Assembly: GCF_000775915.1 (NCBI RefSeq)
Contig: NZ_BBLT01000011.1
Span: 166,447 to 230,446 of the forward strand
Direction of reading: 5' to 3'
DNA length: 64,000 nucleotides
From: Sporocytophaga myxococcoides
GTDB lineage: Bacteria > Bacteroidota > Bacteroidia > Cytophagales > Cytophagaceae
The notes under the pieces are model-generated. The model was not told where the DNA came from, ran no database searches, and saw only the letters and a list, made by a program, of their open reading frames with translations. A program made the translations under genes and the position numbers. Positions 54,225 through 62,983 of the stretch are shown here, piece by piece (positions within the stretch are counted from its first letter, which is position 1; the number at the start of each line of letters is the position of its first letter).

Positions 54225-55196
54225 ATGAGGGAAGCGGCTTTTATAAAGCAAAATTCGGAGAAGTGGAAAAGTTTTGAAAACCTTCTGGGAGAAAGATTTA
54301 CAGGCGATCCTGACAAGTTATCAGAATTATTTATAGAACTTACTGACGACCTTTCTTATGCACAAACCAATTATCCTTCAAGTAAGATAACTATTTACCT
54401 TAACGATCTCACGCTAAGAGTTCATGGAAATATTTATAAGAATAAAAAAGAAAGAAGTGGAAGGTTCTTCACATTCTGGAAGACTGAGCTTCCTTTAACT
54501 ATCTATAAAAACAGAAATGCCCTTCTTGCTTCTCTTGTTATCTTTTCAATCTCTATTGCGATTGGTGTGATATCAGCTTATTATGATGACTCATTTGTAA
54601 GAATTATTCTAGGGGATAGTTACGTCAATATGACCATAAGCAATATAGAAAGGGGAGATCCCATGGCTGTCTATAAAGGGGAAGGTGAAACCAGCATGTT
54701 TCTTTTTATTACTTTTAATAATATAAAGGTAGCATTGATGACTTTCGCAGCCGGTGTCGCATATGCCTTAGGAACTGTTTACTTCTTGTTTACTAATGGG
54801 ATTATGCTTGGGTCTTTTCAGACATTTTTTTACAAGTATGATTTATTACTCCATTCCGTACTATCCATCTGGATTCATGGGACAATAGAAATTTCTTCTA
54901 TAGTAATTGCAGGAGGAGCAGGGTTGGTGCTTGGTAATTCACTTTTGTTTCCTGGCACTTATTCAAGAGGAGAATCATTACTAAGAGGTGCAAGAGAAGG
55001 TGCAAAGATCAGTATAGGGCTAATTCCTTTATTTATTATCGCGGGTTTTTTAGAAGGCTTTGTTACAAGACATACAGAAATGCATGATCTCATAAAACTT
55101 TTTATTATTCTTGCTTCAGCTGCGTTTATCATTTATTATTTTATTTTTTATCCTATAATCATAAACAATCAATTTAAACATGCAACAAAAAATTAA
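54225..55196 (+). CDS. Stage II sporulation protein M (SpoIIM) family protein
   Basis: The 323-residue protein begins with a soluble helical part (AAFIKQNSEKWKSFENLL) and then five or six membrane helices from about 100. The segment IKVALMTFAAGVAYALGTVYF and LHSVLSIWIHGTIEISSIVIAGGAGL are the signature of the SpoIIM/DUF95 family. In Bacillus SpoIIM works with SpoIIP/D in engulfment, but members of non-sporulating Bacteroidota stand in MoxR/DUF58 clusters and need not relate to spores. It begins the plus-strand cluster and overlaps the next gene by 17 bases. Confidence 0.85.
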   Translation: MREAAFIKQNSEKWKSFENLLGERFTGDPDKLSELFIELTDDLSYAQTNYPSSKITIYLNDLTLRVHGNIYKNKKERSGRFFTFWKTELPLTIYKNRNALLASLVIFSISIAIGVISAYYDDSFVRIILGDSYVNMTISNIERGDPMAVYKGEGETSMFLFITFNNIKVALMTFAAGVAYALGTVYFLFTNGIMLGSFQTFFYKYDLLLHSVLSIWIHGTIEISSIVIAGGAGLVLGNSLLFPGTYSRGESLLRGAREGAKISIGLIPLFIIAGFLEGFVTRHTEMHDLIKLFIILASAAFIIYYFIFYPIIINNQFKHATKN

Positions 55197-56163
55197 TTTT
55201 CGTCAAAAAAGAGATATAGGTAATATTGTTAACGATACTTTTCTATTTCTGAGGGAGAACATAAAACCCTTACTAAGGGCAATCTTCTTTATTTCTGGTC
55301 CATTTATCCTTCTGGGTGGAATTGCTTTTGGGCTTTATTTTTTATTTATAATCAAGACCCCAACAATTGAAAGTACTCCTGATATCCTTATACGTAGAAT
55401 GAGTATACAATTTATCTTGATGTATTTATTGTTAATCGCGGGCTCTATGGTGTTTTTTGTTACGATTTATACATATATACATATTTACATAAATGATGGA
55501 GATGTCTCTTTAGGGGAGATCTGGAAAGGGGTAAAAAAGCGATTATTTCTGGCATTTAAGGTATTCCTAGGGTCTGTTTTTCTAATCGCTTTAACCTTTA
55601 GTATAATCAGCGGACTGTTTTTTCTGGTAGCCTTGCTGGGAGGCCTTATGGGGTTTTTCATTGGAGGTGGTATCATGGCAGTTATTTTAGGATTCCTCTC
55701 AAGCCTTTTAACTATGGCCCCTTTTTTCTATGTAGCGGTAACTCTTTCCATACTGATGAGTGTTTGTGTGTTCGAACAAAAAGGTTTCTGGTCAGGAGTT
55801 GGTCGGGCGTTTAGCTTGATATCGGGAAGATGGTGGAGAACTTTCGGAATAGTTTTAGCCATGTCATTTATCTGCATAGGAATCTCTATGGTGTTTTCTT
55901 TGCCAATGTATGTTACCCTGGGAATTGGAAAGGCCTTTTCAAACGATGGCGCTGAACAAGCCCCCGCAGTCTTTCAAATTGTGACAACAGTTTTTTCTGT
56001 ACTCTTTATGGTTGGGTCTTATGTAGTATCCTCAATTCTTCTGATCGGTATTAATTTTCATTATTTCAGTTTAGTAGAAGAAAAAGATGCCTCAGGCTTA
56101 TTGGAAAGAATCGATTCTTTTGGAACCGTATCAGCAGAATCCAGAAATGCCGAAGAATATTAA
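55180..56163 (+). CDS. Polytopic membrane protein of the MoxR/DUF58 cluster
   Basis: A 327-residue protein with about six membrane helices. A soluble start (FRQKRDIGNIVNDTFLFLREN) is followed by the first helix at about 38-62. The middle is exceptionally rich in Gly, Phe, Leu and Ile (LVALLGGLMGFFIGGGIMAVIL). No family is recognised. Both ends overlap neighbouring genes (17 bases each), which points to translational coupling with the SpoIIM-like and DUF4129-like proteins. Confidence 0.7.
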   Translation: MQQKINFRQKRDIGNIVNDTFLFLRENIKPLLRAIFFISGPFILLGGIAFGLYFLFIIKTPTIESTPDILIRRMSIQFILMYLLLIAGSMVFFVTIYTYIHIYINDGDVSLGEIWKGVKKRLFLAFKVFLGSVFLIALTFSIISGLFFLVALLGGLMGFFIGGGIMAVILGFLSSLLTMAPFFYVAVTLSILMSVCVFEQKGFWSGVGRAFSLISGRWWRTFGIVLAMSFICIGISMVFSLPMYVTLGIGKAFSNDGAEQAPAVFQIVTTVFSVLFMVGSYVVSSILLIGINFHYFSLVEEKDASGLLERIDSFGTVSAESRNAEEY

Positions 56164-56869
56164 GATTCATATTTTATCAGTTTTATTTGTTTTCTTTTTG
56201 CCTGTGCTCATCTGCTCTGATTGCTTTGGTCAAACGGATACCATTGCCTTACAGCTTAATCACAGGCACTTTGATACACAGGACTGGAATGAACTGATAT
56301 CAGAGTCTGAATATAACTACCATCCTCAGGAAGATGCTTTTTATGATTGGTTGGGAAAAATCATTGGCTCTTTTCTCAAAACCTTATTTGACTGGGATTT
56401 TAAAATGGTAAATACTAAATGGATAGAATATGTCATCTATGCTGTAGCTATTGCTATTTTCCTATGGTTTCTGATAAAGGTGATGAAGGCAGAAAAGGGA
56501 TGGCTGTTCTATAACAGTAAAGATTCGGTTAAACAAAATCCTATATTTACTGAAGAGGATATTAAAGAATCTGATCTTGATGAAGCTATAGAAAGGGCCA
56601 TTAAAGATGAAGATTACAGATTAGCAGTCAGATATTTGTTTCTTTCAAACCTGAGTAATCTGAATAATCTACAGTTGATTCAATGGGCACCTGATAAAAC
56701 AAACAGAGATTATTCCAGAGAACTGAAGAAAAGGGAGTATGCTGAAGCGTTTAATGAAAATGCAGGTTTTTTTGAAAGAATCTGGTATGGAGAATATATT
56801 CCCGATAAGCAGTTATTTGAAAAACTGAGTGAAGGCTTCAGAAACTTTGACAGGAGGCTGGTAAGATGA
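56147..56869 (+). CDS. DUF4129-like membrane protein
   Basis: From the ATG at 56147 the protein is 240 residues long and begins with a signal-like helix (KIHILSVLFVFFLPVLICSD) ending near FGQ. A second helix lies at about 105-125 (WIEYVIYAVAIAIFLWFLIKV). The C-terminal soluble domain, with AIKDEDYRLAVRYLFLSNLSNL and then DYSRELKKREYAEAF, fits the DUF4129 pattern seen in MoxR clusters, next to transglutaminase-like or DUF4350 proteins. The upstream in-frame start at 56087 lies inside the previous gene and is not preferred. Its stop overlaps the next start by four bases (ATGA). Confidence 0.7.
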   Translation: MPKNIKIHILSVLFVFFLPVLICSDCFGQTDTIALQLNHRHFDTQDWNELISESEYNYHPQEDAFYDWLGKIIGSFLKTLFDWDFKMVNTKWIEYVIYAVAIAIFLWFLIKVMKAEKGWLFYNSKDSVKQNPIFTEEDIKESDLDEAIERAIKDEDYRLAVRYLFLSNLSNLNNLQLIQWAPDKTNRDYSRELKKREYAEAFNENAGFFERIWYGEYIPDKQLFEKLSEGFRNFDRRLVR

Positions 56870-58080
56870 AGAAGAAAGAGGTGAAGTATGGATTAGGTCT
56901 ACTGTCATTGTTTATTCTGCTGGTCATTGTGGAATACAACCAGCCTGAACCTATTGACTGGTCTCATAATTATTCTGTGGAAAAGAAAAGTCCTTTTGGG
57001 TCTTATGGTTTGTTTAAATTATTACCAGGGTATTTTAAAAATTCAAAGATTACTACCTCCAGAAAGACTATCTATGAAACAGAAAAGGAATTTGCTGATT
57101 CAACCTTTAATTATATTATTATAGGCGATCAGTTTAATCCTTCAACGGAGGATATTGTTGCACTAAAGGATATTCTAAACAAAGGTAATGATGTATTTAT
57201 TGCAGCATCCTATTTTTCAAATGAGGTAGAAGATTCCTTAGGTTTTTATGCTGGTTCAAAACTTTTCAGAGATCTTCATATAAGCAGTGATTCATTATTC
57301 AAAAAAGCTCCTGATACTATTGAAGTTGCTTTTGTAGCTCCATACTCTGAGAAGCCAAACACATACAAATTTGAAAACAATCATCTTTCCTCAGTATTTG
57401 ACAGTTTAAATAAATATCCTGAAAACAGAGTGTTGGCCGCTACTTCTAAAGGGGATCCGGTTATAATATATAAGCGTATTGGAAATGGGAGGCTTTTCCT
57501 TTCTTCATTTCCGCTTGCTTATACCAACTATTATTTCACTCGCCCTTCAGGAAAGTCATTTATTGAAAAGAGCTTTAATTTCTTTCAGCCAGACAAAACT
57601 ATCTTATGGGACATTTATTATCATGGTGAAGTAGTGGTGTCAACTAATCCTTTAAGGTTTGTTCTTGGGAATAATGCTCTGCGTTATAGCCTTTATCTGA
57701 CCACGCTTGCTGCTGTTCTCTTTATAATGTTTGAAGGAAAGAGAAAACAGCGGATCATTCCTATTATTGAACCTGTAACAAATAATTCACTTGAGTTTAT
57801 TAGAACAATCAGTAATCTCTATTTTTCAAAAGGTAACCATAAGAATATTGCTAGTAAGAAGATTGTTTATTTCTTTGATCACATCAAAAATCACTATTAC
57901 ATACAAGTATCTGATCCAGATTTTAAAAAAAGGCTGATCGCAAAATCCGGTATGGAAGAAGTAAAGGTTAATCATTTGCTGAATTATATTGATACAATAA
58001 AAAGTAAATCTTCTCTGAGTGGAGAAGATCTGATAAAATTAAATAACCTGATAGAAGACTTTTTAAAAAATTGCAGATAA
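56866..58080 (+). CDS. DUF4350 family protein
   Basis: The 404-residue protein has an N-terminal helix (about 8-22), a DUF4350-type soluble region (SPFGSYGLFKLLPGYF, then FNYIIIGDQFNPS and GRLFLSSFPLAYTNYYF) and a second helix at about 275-290. The last 110 residues are basic and helical, probably cytoplasmic. DUF4350 proteins are regular partners of MoxR ATPases and DUF58 proteins and are thought to lie in the membrane or periplasm; no enzyme activity is established. It starts within the DUF4129 stop codon and is followed by MoxR after one base. Confidence 0.78.
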   Translation: MKKKEVKYGLGLLSLFILLVIVEYNQPEPIDWSHNYSVEKKSPFGSYGLFKLLPGYFKNSKITTSRKTIYETEKEFADSTFNYIIIGDQFNPSTEDIVALKDILNKGNDVFIAASYFSNEVEDSLGFYAGSKLFRDLHISSDSLFKKAPDTIEVAFVAPYSEKPNTYKFENNHLSSVFDSLNKYPENRVLAATSKGDPVIIYKRIGNGRLFLSSFPLAYTNYYFTRPSGKSFIEKSFNFFQPDKTILWDIYYHGEVVVSTNPLRFVLGNNALRYSLYLTTLAAVLFIMFEGKRKQRIIPIIEPVTNNSLEFIRTISNLYFSKGNHKNIASKKIVYFFDHIKNHYYIQVSDPDFKKRLIAKSGMEEVKVNHLLNYIDTIKSKSSLSGEDLIKLNNLIEDFLKNCR

Positions 58081-58081
58081 T

Positions 58082-59059
58082 ATGCAAAACGAAATGTTTG
58101 AGAATAAAATAGATCTTAGCGTAGTTGCCAGTTCAATTGCAAAGATAAAGGATGAAGTAAGGAAAGTGATAGTAGGTCAGGAAACAATGGTTGAGCTTCT
58201 TTTGGCATCTATCCTCGCTGATGGACATGTCTTGATAGAAGGAGTCCCTGGTGTGGCAAAAACTCTAACTTCAAAAGTCCTTGCAAGAACAATATCAGCG
58301 GACTTCAGCAGGATACAATTCACTCCTGATTTAATGCCTTCAGATGTAACAGGTGTTTCTGTATTTAATCAGAAAACTACAGAATTTGATTTTAAGAAAG
58401 GACCTATATTTTCCAATATAGTATTGATTGATGAAATCAACAGAGCTCCTGCAAAAACTCAGGCAGCATTATTTGAGGTGATGGAAGAAAGGCAAATCAC
58501 TGTAGATGGCAATACATATCTGATGGATCCTCCATTTATGATTCTTGCAACACAGAATCCCATAGACCAGGAAGGTACATATAAGCTTCCCGAAGCACAA
58601 CTGGACCGTTTCCTGTTTAAGATCGTCGTCAGATACCCTCAGGCTGATGAAGAATTCTTAATACTAAAAGATGCCCACCAAAATGGCAGCAGATCAGACT
58701 TGTCAAAGGTTACAGCTGTTTTATCCAAATTGGAAATAAAGGAGATAAGAGAAGCTGTTCATAAAGTACACGTTGAAGACCATCTTATCCGCTATATTAC
58801 TTCGATTATACAGGAAACAAGAAACAATGCATCGCTATATTTAGGAGCATCTCCAAGAGCATCTGTTGCAATATTAAGAGCATCTAAAGCTATAGCGGCG
58901 ATCAGAGGCAGGGATTTTGTAACACCGGAAGATATTCAGGAAGTAACCTCTCCAGTGCTTGAGCACAGGGTAGTTGTTACTGCTGAAAAAGAGATGGAAG
59001 GTGTTACAGTCAGTGATGTACTGAAACAAATTATAAAAAAGATTGAAGTACCTAGATAG
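58082..59059 (+). CDS. MoxR-type AAA+ ATPase
   Basis: A 325-residue AAA+ ATPase. The Walker A motif is GVPGVAKT at 54-61, Walker B ends in Asp117-Glu118 (LIDEINRAPAKTQ), sensor 1 is in ATQNPIDQEGTYKLP, and the arginine finger region is PEAQLDRFLFK. MoxR proteins act as chaperones for metal insertion or protein-complex assembly and usually work with a DUF58/VWA protein, which is encoded next with no gap. The substrate here is unknown. Confidence 0.93.
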   Translation: MQNEMFENKIDLSVVASSIAKIKDEVRKVIVGQETMVELLLASILADGHVLIEGVPGVAKTLTSKVLARTISADFSRIQFTPDLMPSDVTGVSVFNQKTTEFDFKKGPIFSNIVLIDEINRAPAKTQAALFEVMEERQITVDGNTYLMDPPFMILATQNPIDQEGTYKLPEAQLDRFLFKIVVRYPQADEEFLILKDAHQNGSRSDLSKVTAVLSKLEIKEIREAVHKVHVEDHLIRYITSIIQETRNNASLYLGASPRASVAILRASKAIAAIRGRDFVTPEDIQEVTSPVLEHRVVVTAEKEMEGVTVSDVLKQIIKKIEVPR

Positions 59060-60394
59060 ATGAAATTATTGAAGTCTCTTTATTTTAATTTATTATTTTT
59101 TTTCCTCATTGGAAGCAATGTAGTATTCTATATACTGGCATTCTTCTTTCCATTTCTATTGCTGCCGGCATCGTTCACATTAGTTTGTTTGCTGATAATT
59201 CTGAGTATTGACATAGCAATCTTATACAGGATGAAAGCAGGGATAGAGGCTGGAAGAATATGTTCAGAAAGATTTTCAAATGGAGACGAAAATCAGATAG
59301 TAATAAAAATAAAGAACAAATATCCTTTTACAATAAAAACAACAATCATTGATGAAATTCCTTTTCAGTTTCAGAAAAGAGATTTTGAAATTCATGAAAC
59401 TCTAAAGTCAGGACATGATAAGGAAATTAGCTATTCTTTAAGGCCTGTAAAAAGAGGAGAGTATAATTTCGGATCTTTAAACATTTATGCTCAGTCTCCT
59501 TTCAGACTGATCAAAAGAAAGTATATGTTCGATGGTGCGCTTAATGTAAAGGTTTATCCTTCTTTTCTTCAGATGCACAAATATGAATTGCTCGCCTTTA
59601 CAGATAAACTCAGAGATCAGGGAATAAAAAAGCTCAGGAAACTAGGGCACAATCTTGAGTTTGAACAGATAAGGGACTATAGTCTCGGAGATGATATCAG
59701 AAGCATTAATTGGAGGGCTACAGCAAGAAAAGGGCATCTTATGGTTAATCAGTATCAAGACGAAAAGGCACAGGATATATACAGTATCATTGACAAAGGA
59801 AGGACAATGAAGATGCCTTTCAACGGAATGACACTGCTTGACTATTCTATCAATAGCAGTCTTGTAATGTCTAATATTGCAATGAAGAAGGATGACAAGG
59901 CTGGCCTGGCCATCTTTTCTAATAAAGTAACAGCTTTTGTTAAAGCGGACAGGGTGTCCACTCAGTTAAATACAATATCAGAGACACTGTATAAAGAAAA
60001 GACAGCCTACCCGGAACATGACTTTGCATCGCTTTATGTCTATCTCAGCAGAAAGATATCAAGGAGAAGTCTTTTGATGATTTATACAAATTTTGAAGGC
60101 ATTACTTCTGCAAGGAGGCAGCTTTCATATTTGAAGAAGCTTTCATCCAGACATCTTGTGGTAGTAATATTTTTTGAGAATACAGAATTAAGTAAGGTTG
60201 TTAATGCAACAAATTCGGCATCTCTTGAAGAGATCTATACAAAGACAATTGCTGAGAAGTTTTTGTATGAGAAAAGGCAGATCACTATTGAGTTCCAGAA
60301 GTATGGTATCTATACAATTTATACAAGTCCTGAAGCACTGACTGTAAATACAATTAATAAATATCTGGAGTTGAAGTCGAGGAATTTAATTTAA
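59060..60394 (+). CDS. DUF58 domain protein (VWA-like partner of MoxR)
   Basis: The 444-residue protein has two N-terminal membrane helices (about 9-30 and 32-52) and a soluble region with the DUF58 signature DYSLGDDIRSINWRATARK starting near 206, followed by a VWA-like fold (VIDKGRTMKMPFNG, the site of a modified MIDAS). It starts immediately after the MoxR stop, so both are made in a fixed ratio. It is the last gene of the cluster; a palindromic hairpin lies 33 bases downstream. Confidence 0.9.
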   Translation: MKLLKSLYFNLLFFFLIGSNVVFYILAFFFPFLLLPASFTLVCLLIILSIDIAILYRMKAGIEAGRICSERFSNGDENQIVIKIKNKYPFTIKTTIIDEIPFQFQKRDFEIHETLKSGHDKEISYSLRPVKRGEYNFGSLNIYAQSPFRLIKRKYMFDGALNVKVYPSFLQMHKYELLAFTDKLRDQGIKKLRKLGHNLEFEQIRDYSLGDDIRSINWRATARKGHLMVNQYQDEKAQDIYSIIDKGRTMKMPFNGMTLLDYSINSSLVMSNIAMKKDDKAGLAIFSNKVTAFVKADRVSTQLNTISETLYKEKTAYPEHDFASLYVYLSRKISRRSLLMIYTNFEGITSARRQLSYLKKLSSRHLVVVIFFENTELSKVVNATNSASLEEIYTKTIAEKFLYEKRQITIEFQKYGIYTIYTSPEALTVNTINKYLELKSRNLI

Positions 60395-60426
60395 TGAATA
60401 ATCTTAGCCAAATATTATATGGATAG

Positions 60427-60448
60427 TAAGTCATTTTGGAATGACTTA
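60427..60448. terminator. Palindromic hairpin after the DUF58 gene
   Basis: TAAGTCATT and AATGACTTA form a perfect nine-pair stem around a four-base loop, 33 bases after the DUF58 stop. The T-run on the plus strand is interrupted, so it is only a likely terminator. Confidence 0.55.
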
Positions 60449-60557
60449 GTTTAGTTATAAAGTTATTTTTGCAAATAGTTATATAATGAAAATGTCGTTA
60501 AATGCACATGCTTCGTATTTTATTTTTTACAATAACTTTAGACTTGATTTTTAAACT

Positions 60558-61108
60558 ATGAAACCATTAAAATTATCGCTTTACCTTTTGTTCATATTGA
60601 CCACCATGACCAGATGTTGTTGTGAGCGATTTCCTGCACTGATATAAGTAAGGAAGAGCAGGATTGGCTTCCTTATGTTATAAATGATACACTAAGATTT
60701 AGAGGGAGTGCTGGTGATACACTGGTATACATTATTCGAGAAAGAGAGTTTATCGAAGAGATAAATGTTTATGATGTAAGTAAGTGTAGCAGACTTTACG
60801 TAAATGTACTGAAGGTTGTCGGATACCCTATTCAGCCGGATAATGACATTTTGTACACTGCAGTATCGAAATTGGATGATAGTACTTGCTTGTTGTTTGA
60901 GAGTCCTGGTCACCATTTCTTTTATAGAAAGATGGACACCCTGGAAGTTAACGGAAAAATTCTTAAAGATGTATATGCCTTTGATGAAAATACTGTGAGT
61001 AATATAAGTATACATATGGGTATCCATAAAAGATACTATAAGCATGGCATAGGCTTGGTACGTTTTGAGACAACAAAAAAATCTAAGAAGTACGATCGGA
61101 TTTTCTAA
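60558..61108 (+). pseudogene. Small exported or lipoprotein-like gene broken by a frameshift
   Basis: An ATG at 60558 opens a signal peptide (MKPLKLSLYLLFILTTMTRC), but its frame stops at 60647. From about 60626 the frame one base back is open to 61108, giving AISCTDISKEEQDWLPYV and about 150 further residues ending in KKYDRIF. That second frame has no good start of its own, since an in-frame TGA lies at 60623-60625 and the first usable codon is far downstream (TTG at 60851). Joining the two with one missing base (or two extra) would give a single protein of about 180 residues with a signal peptide and a cysteine-rich junction. It may be a true pseudogene or a sequencing error. No family is recognised. 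Confidence 0.65.
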
Positions 61109-61118
61109 AATAAGTTTT

Positions 61119-61154
61119 AAATAATAAAGCCCCGATTTCGGTGCTTTATTATTT
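61119..61154. terminator. Bidirectional terminator before the DsbA-like gene
   Basis: AATAATAAAGCCCCGA pairs with TCGGTGCTTTATTATT (one mismatch), with A- and T-rich sides; it can end the broken lipoprotein transcript and the convergent dsbA-like transcript. Confidence 0.8.
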
Positions 61155-61156
61155 AT

Positions 61157-61843
61157 CTAACAATTTTTTCCATCCGCATCACATGACTCTCCCTGAAGAG
61201 GAGTCTCTCCGGCAATATCTTTTAATGCTTTCACAAAAACATCAGCAGGCTGTGCTCCGGAGATGCCATATTTATCATTGATTATATAAAAAGGAACTCC
61301 TGAAACTCCGGCACCTTGAATAAATCGTTCAGATTCTTTTACTTCATCCAGGCCTTCGTCAGATTCTAAAAGAGCTTTTACTTTTTCAGCTTCAAGACCA
61401 GCTGAGGCCGCGACAGAGATAAGATTTTCCTTTTTGGTCAGATCAACTCCATCTTCAAAATAGGCTTTAAAGAAAGCTTCTACAGTCGCTTTTTGTTTAC
61501 CTGTTTTATCGGCAAACCAGATGATTCTATGAGAATCTAAAGTATTAGGAGATCTGAGTTGTTTACTGAAATCAAACTTCAGACCATCTTGTGCCGCAAC
61601 ACTGGTTACATTGCTTGTGATTTGCTCGTATCTTTCTTCTCCGCCAAATTTGTTTGAAAGGTATTCTTTCTGGTTATAGCCTTCTTTGGGTGTCCCTGGA
61701 TTTAATTCAAAAGGCAAGTAATGAATATCAAATTCATATTCATTTTTAAGGTGGTCCATCGCTTTTTCGATTCTTCTTTTTCCGATATAGCACCATGGAC
61801 ATACTACATCAGATGCAATGGCAATTTTTATTTTTGGTTTCAT
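61157..61843 (-). CDS. DsbA-family oxidoreductase, FrnE-like
   Basis: The 228-residue protein is a cytosolic thioredoxin-fold oxidoreductase of the FrnE group. The active site is Cys15-Pro-Trp-Cys18 in SDVVCPWCYIGKRR. The helical insert (about 65-175) and GAGVSGVPFYIINDKYGISGAQ, which holds the cis-proline loop, complete the DsbA/FrnE pattern. There is no signal peptide. It ends in SCDADGKNC, an extra cysteine pair seen in FrnE-like proteins. Function is likely thiol redox repair; the partner is unknown. It stands alone. Confidence 0.9.
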   Translation of the reverse strand: MKPKIKIAIASDVVCPWCYIGKRRIEKAMDHLKNEYEFDIHYLPFELNPGTPKEGYNQKEYLSNKFGGEERYEQITSNVTSVAAQDGLKFDFSKQLRSPNTLDSHRIIWFADKTGKQKATVEAFFKAYFEDGVDLTKKENLISVAASAGLEAEKVKALLESDEGLDEVKESERFIQGAGVSGVPFYIINDKYGISGAQPADVFVKALKDIAGETPLQGESCDADGKNC

Positions 61844-62007
61844 AAAAACAGTTTATTCTATTAAAGATAAGTAGGAGACAGAATAGTTCCCATGATTATT
61901 TAAATAACAAATAACCACTGTTTAGCGACTTTTAAAAGGATTTTATAAAAGATTTATTTTAAGGGAACTCAATTTTGTTGAAGAGGTGTATTGAGGCTTT
62001 TTATTGT

Positions 62008-62043
62008 CTTAGATCAATGTATAATATTGCCTTAGATCAATGT
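62008..62043 (+). repeat. Direct repeats around the pirin promoter
   Basis: CTTAGATCAATGT occurs at 62008-62020 and again at 62031-62043, an exact 13-base repeat with a 23-base period, about two helical turns. Between them lies TAATATTG (62022-62029), one base off the -7 consensus TAnnTTTG. The pirin ATG is at 62094. The arrangement suggests a binding site for a regulator over the promoter. Confidence 0.5.
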
Positions 62044-62093
62044 TTAATAAAATCAAACAAACTAGTTTTACATCATAAATAACAATTAAAGTT

Positions 62094-62972
62094 ATGGCAA
62101 TGAGAAATATAGAAATTGTAGCATCTCCAAACGTACCACATATGGTAGGAGATGGTTTCAGGGTACATAATTTCATTCCAAGCAGATTCCGTCTGGACAT
62201 GCAAAGAATGGATCCATTTATTATGATGGATTATAATTCTAAGTTTTATTTTCCTCCGACACCAAAACCTAAAGGAGTGGGCGTTCACCCGCACAGAGGG
62301 TTTGAAACTGTAACTATAGCATATAAAGGCAAAGTAGCGCATCATGACAGTTCCGGAAATAAAGGTATTATAGGAGAAGGTGATGTACAATGGATGACAG
62401 CAGCTTCTGGTGTATTGCATAAAGAATATCATGAAGAAAACTTCAGTAAAACTGGTGGTGATTTTCAGATGGTACAGCTTTGGGTGAATCTTCCTGCAAA
62501 GGATAAGATGTCTAGACCGAAGTATCAGGCTATTACCAATGCGGATATAGCTAAGGTGAAGCTCCCTGATAATGCCGGGATGATTGAAGTAATTGCAGGA
62601 GAATATCAGGGAGTCAAAGGTTCTGCGTCTACCTTTACACCTGTTCATCTGCAAAATGCTAAACTTAATAAGGGTGGCAAGGCTTCGTTTTCATTTCCTT
62701 CTGATTATAATACTGTGGTACTGGTAATTGAGGGAAGTGTTAAGGTGAATGATAAAGAAAGTGTTCCTACTGATCACCTTGTACTTTTTGAAAACAACGC
62801 CGATGACTTCACTATTGAGGCTCTTGAAGATTCAATAGTTTTGGTTTTAAGTGGTAAGCCAATCAATGAGCCTATCTATGCTCATGGTCCATTTGTGATG
62901 AATACCAGAGCAGAAATAATGCAGGCTTTTGAAGATGTAAATAGTGGAAAATTCGGATATTTGGAAGACTAA
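62094..62972 (+). CDS. Pirin family protein
   Basis: A bicupin of 292 residues. The N-terminal cupin has the metal ligands His65, His67, His109 and Glu111 (VHPHRGFETVT and GVLHKEYHEE), as in human pirin. Bacterial pirins bind a non-heme iron, and some have quercetin dioxygenase activity or act with regulators; which applies here is unknown. The GDVQWMTAASGVLHKE segment is diagnostic. It is followed by a second pirin after 11 bases, so the two are an operon. The upstream region carries a 13-base direct repeat. Confidence 0.92.
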   Translation: MAMRNIEIVASPNVPHMVGDGFRVHNFIPSRFRLDMQRMDPFIMMDYNSKFYFPPTPKPKGVGVHPHRGFETVTIAYKGKVAHHDSSGNKGIIGEGDVQWMTAASGVLHKEYHEENFSKTGGDFQMVQLWVNLPAKDKMSRPKYQAITNADIAKVKLPDNAGMIEVIAGEYQGVKGSASTFTPVHLQNAKLNKGGKASFSFPSDYNTVVLVIEGSVKVNDKESVPTDHLVLFENNADDFTIEALEDSIVLVLSGKPINEPIYAHGPFVMNTRAEIMQAFEDVNSGKFGYLED

Positions 62973-62983
62973 GATTCCTGACT

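Noticed and set aside
54225..55196. Sporulation role for the SpoIIM-family protein
   Set aside because: No other sporulation gene is seen and the gene sits in a MoxR/DUF58 unit; members of this family occur widely in non-spore-formers.
60692..61045. 117-residue minus-strand frame over the broken exported-protein gene
   Set aside because: It competes with the plus-strand frames; those show a signal peptide, a good 3' end and a terminator, while the minus frame has no features.
62073..62654. 193-residue open frame on the minus strand across the first pirin
   Set aside because: It lies opposite a well-supported pirin gene and its protein is rich in His, Tyr, Ser and Cys without any domain, as expected of an antisense shadow.
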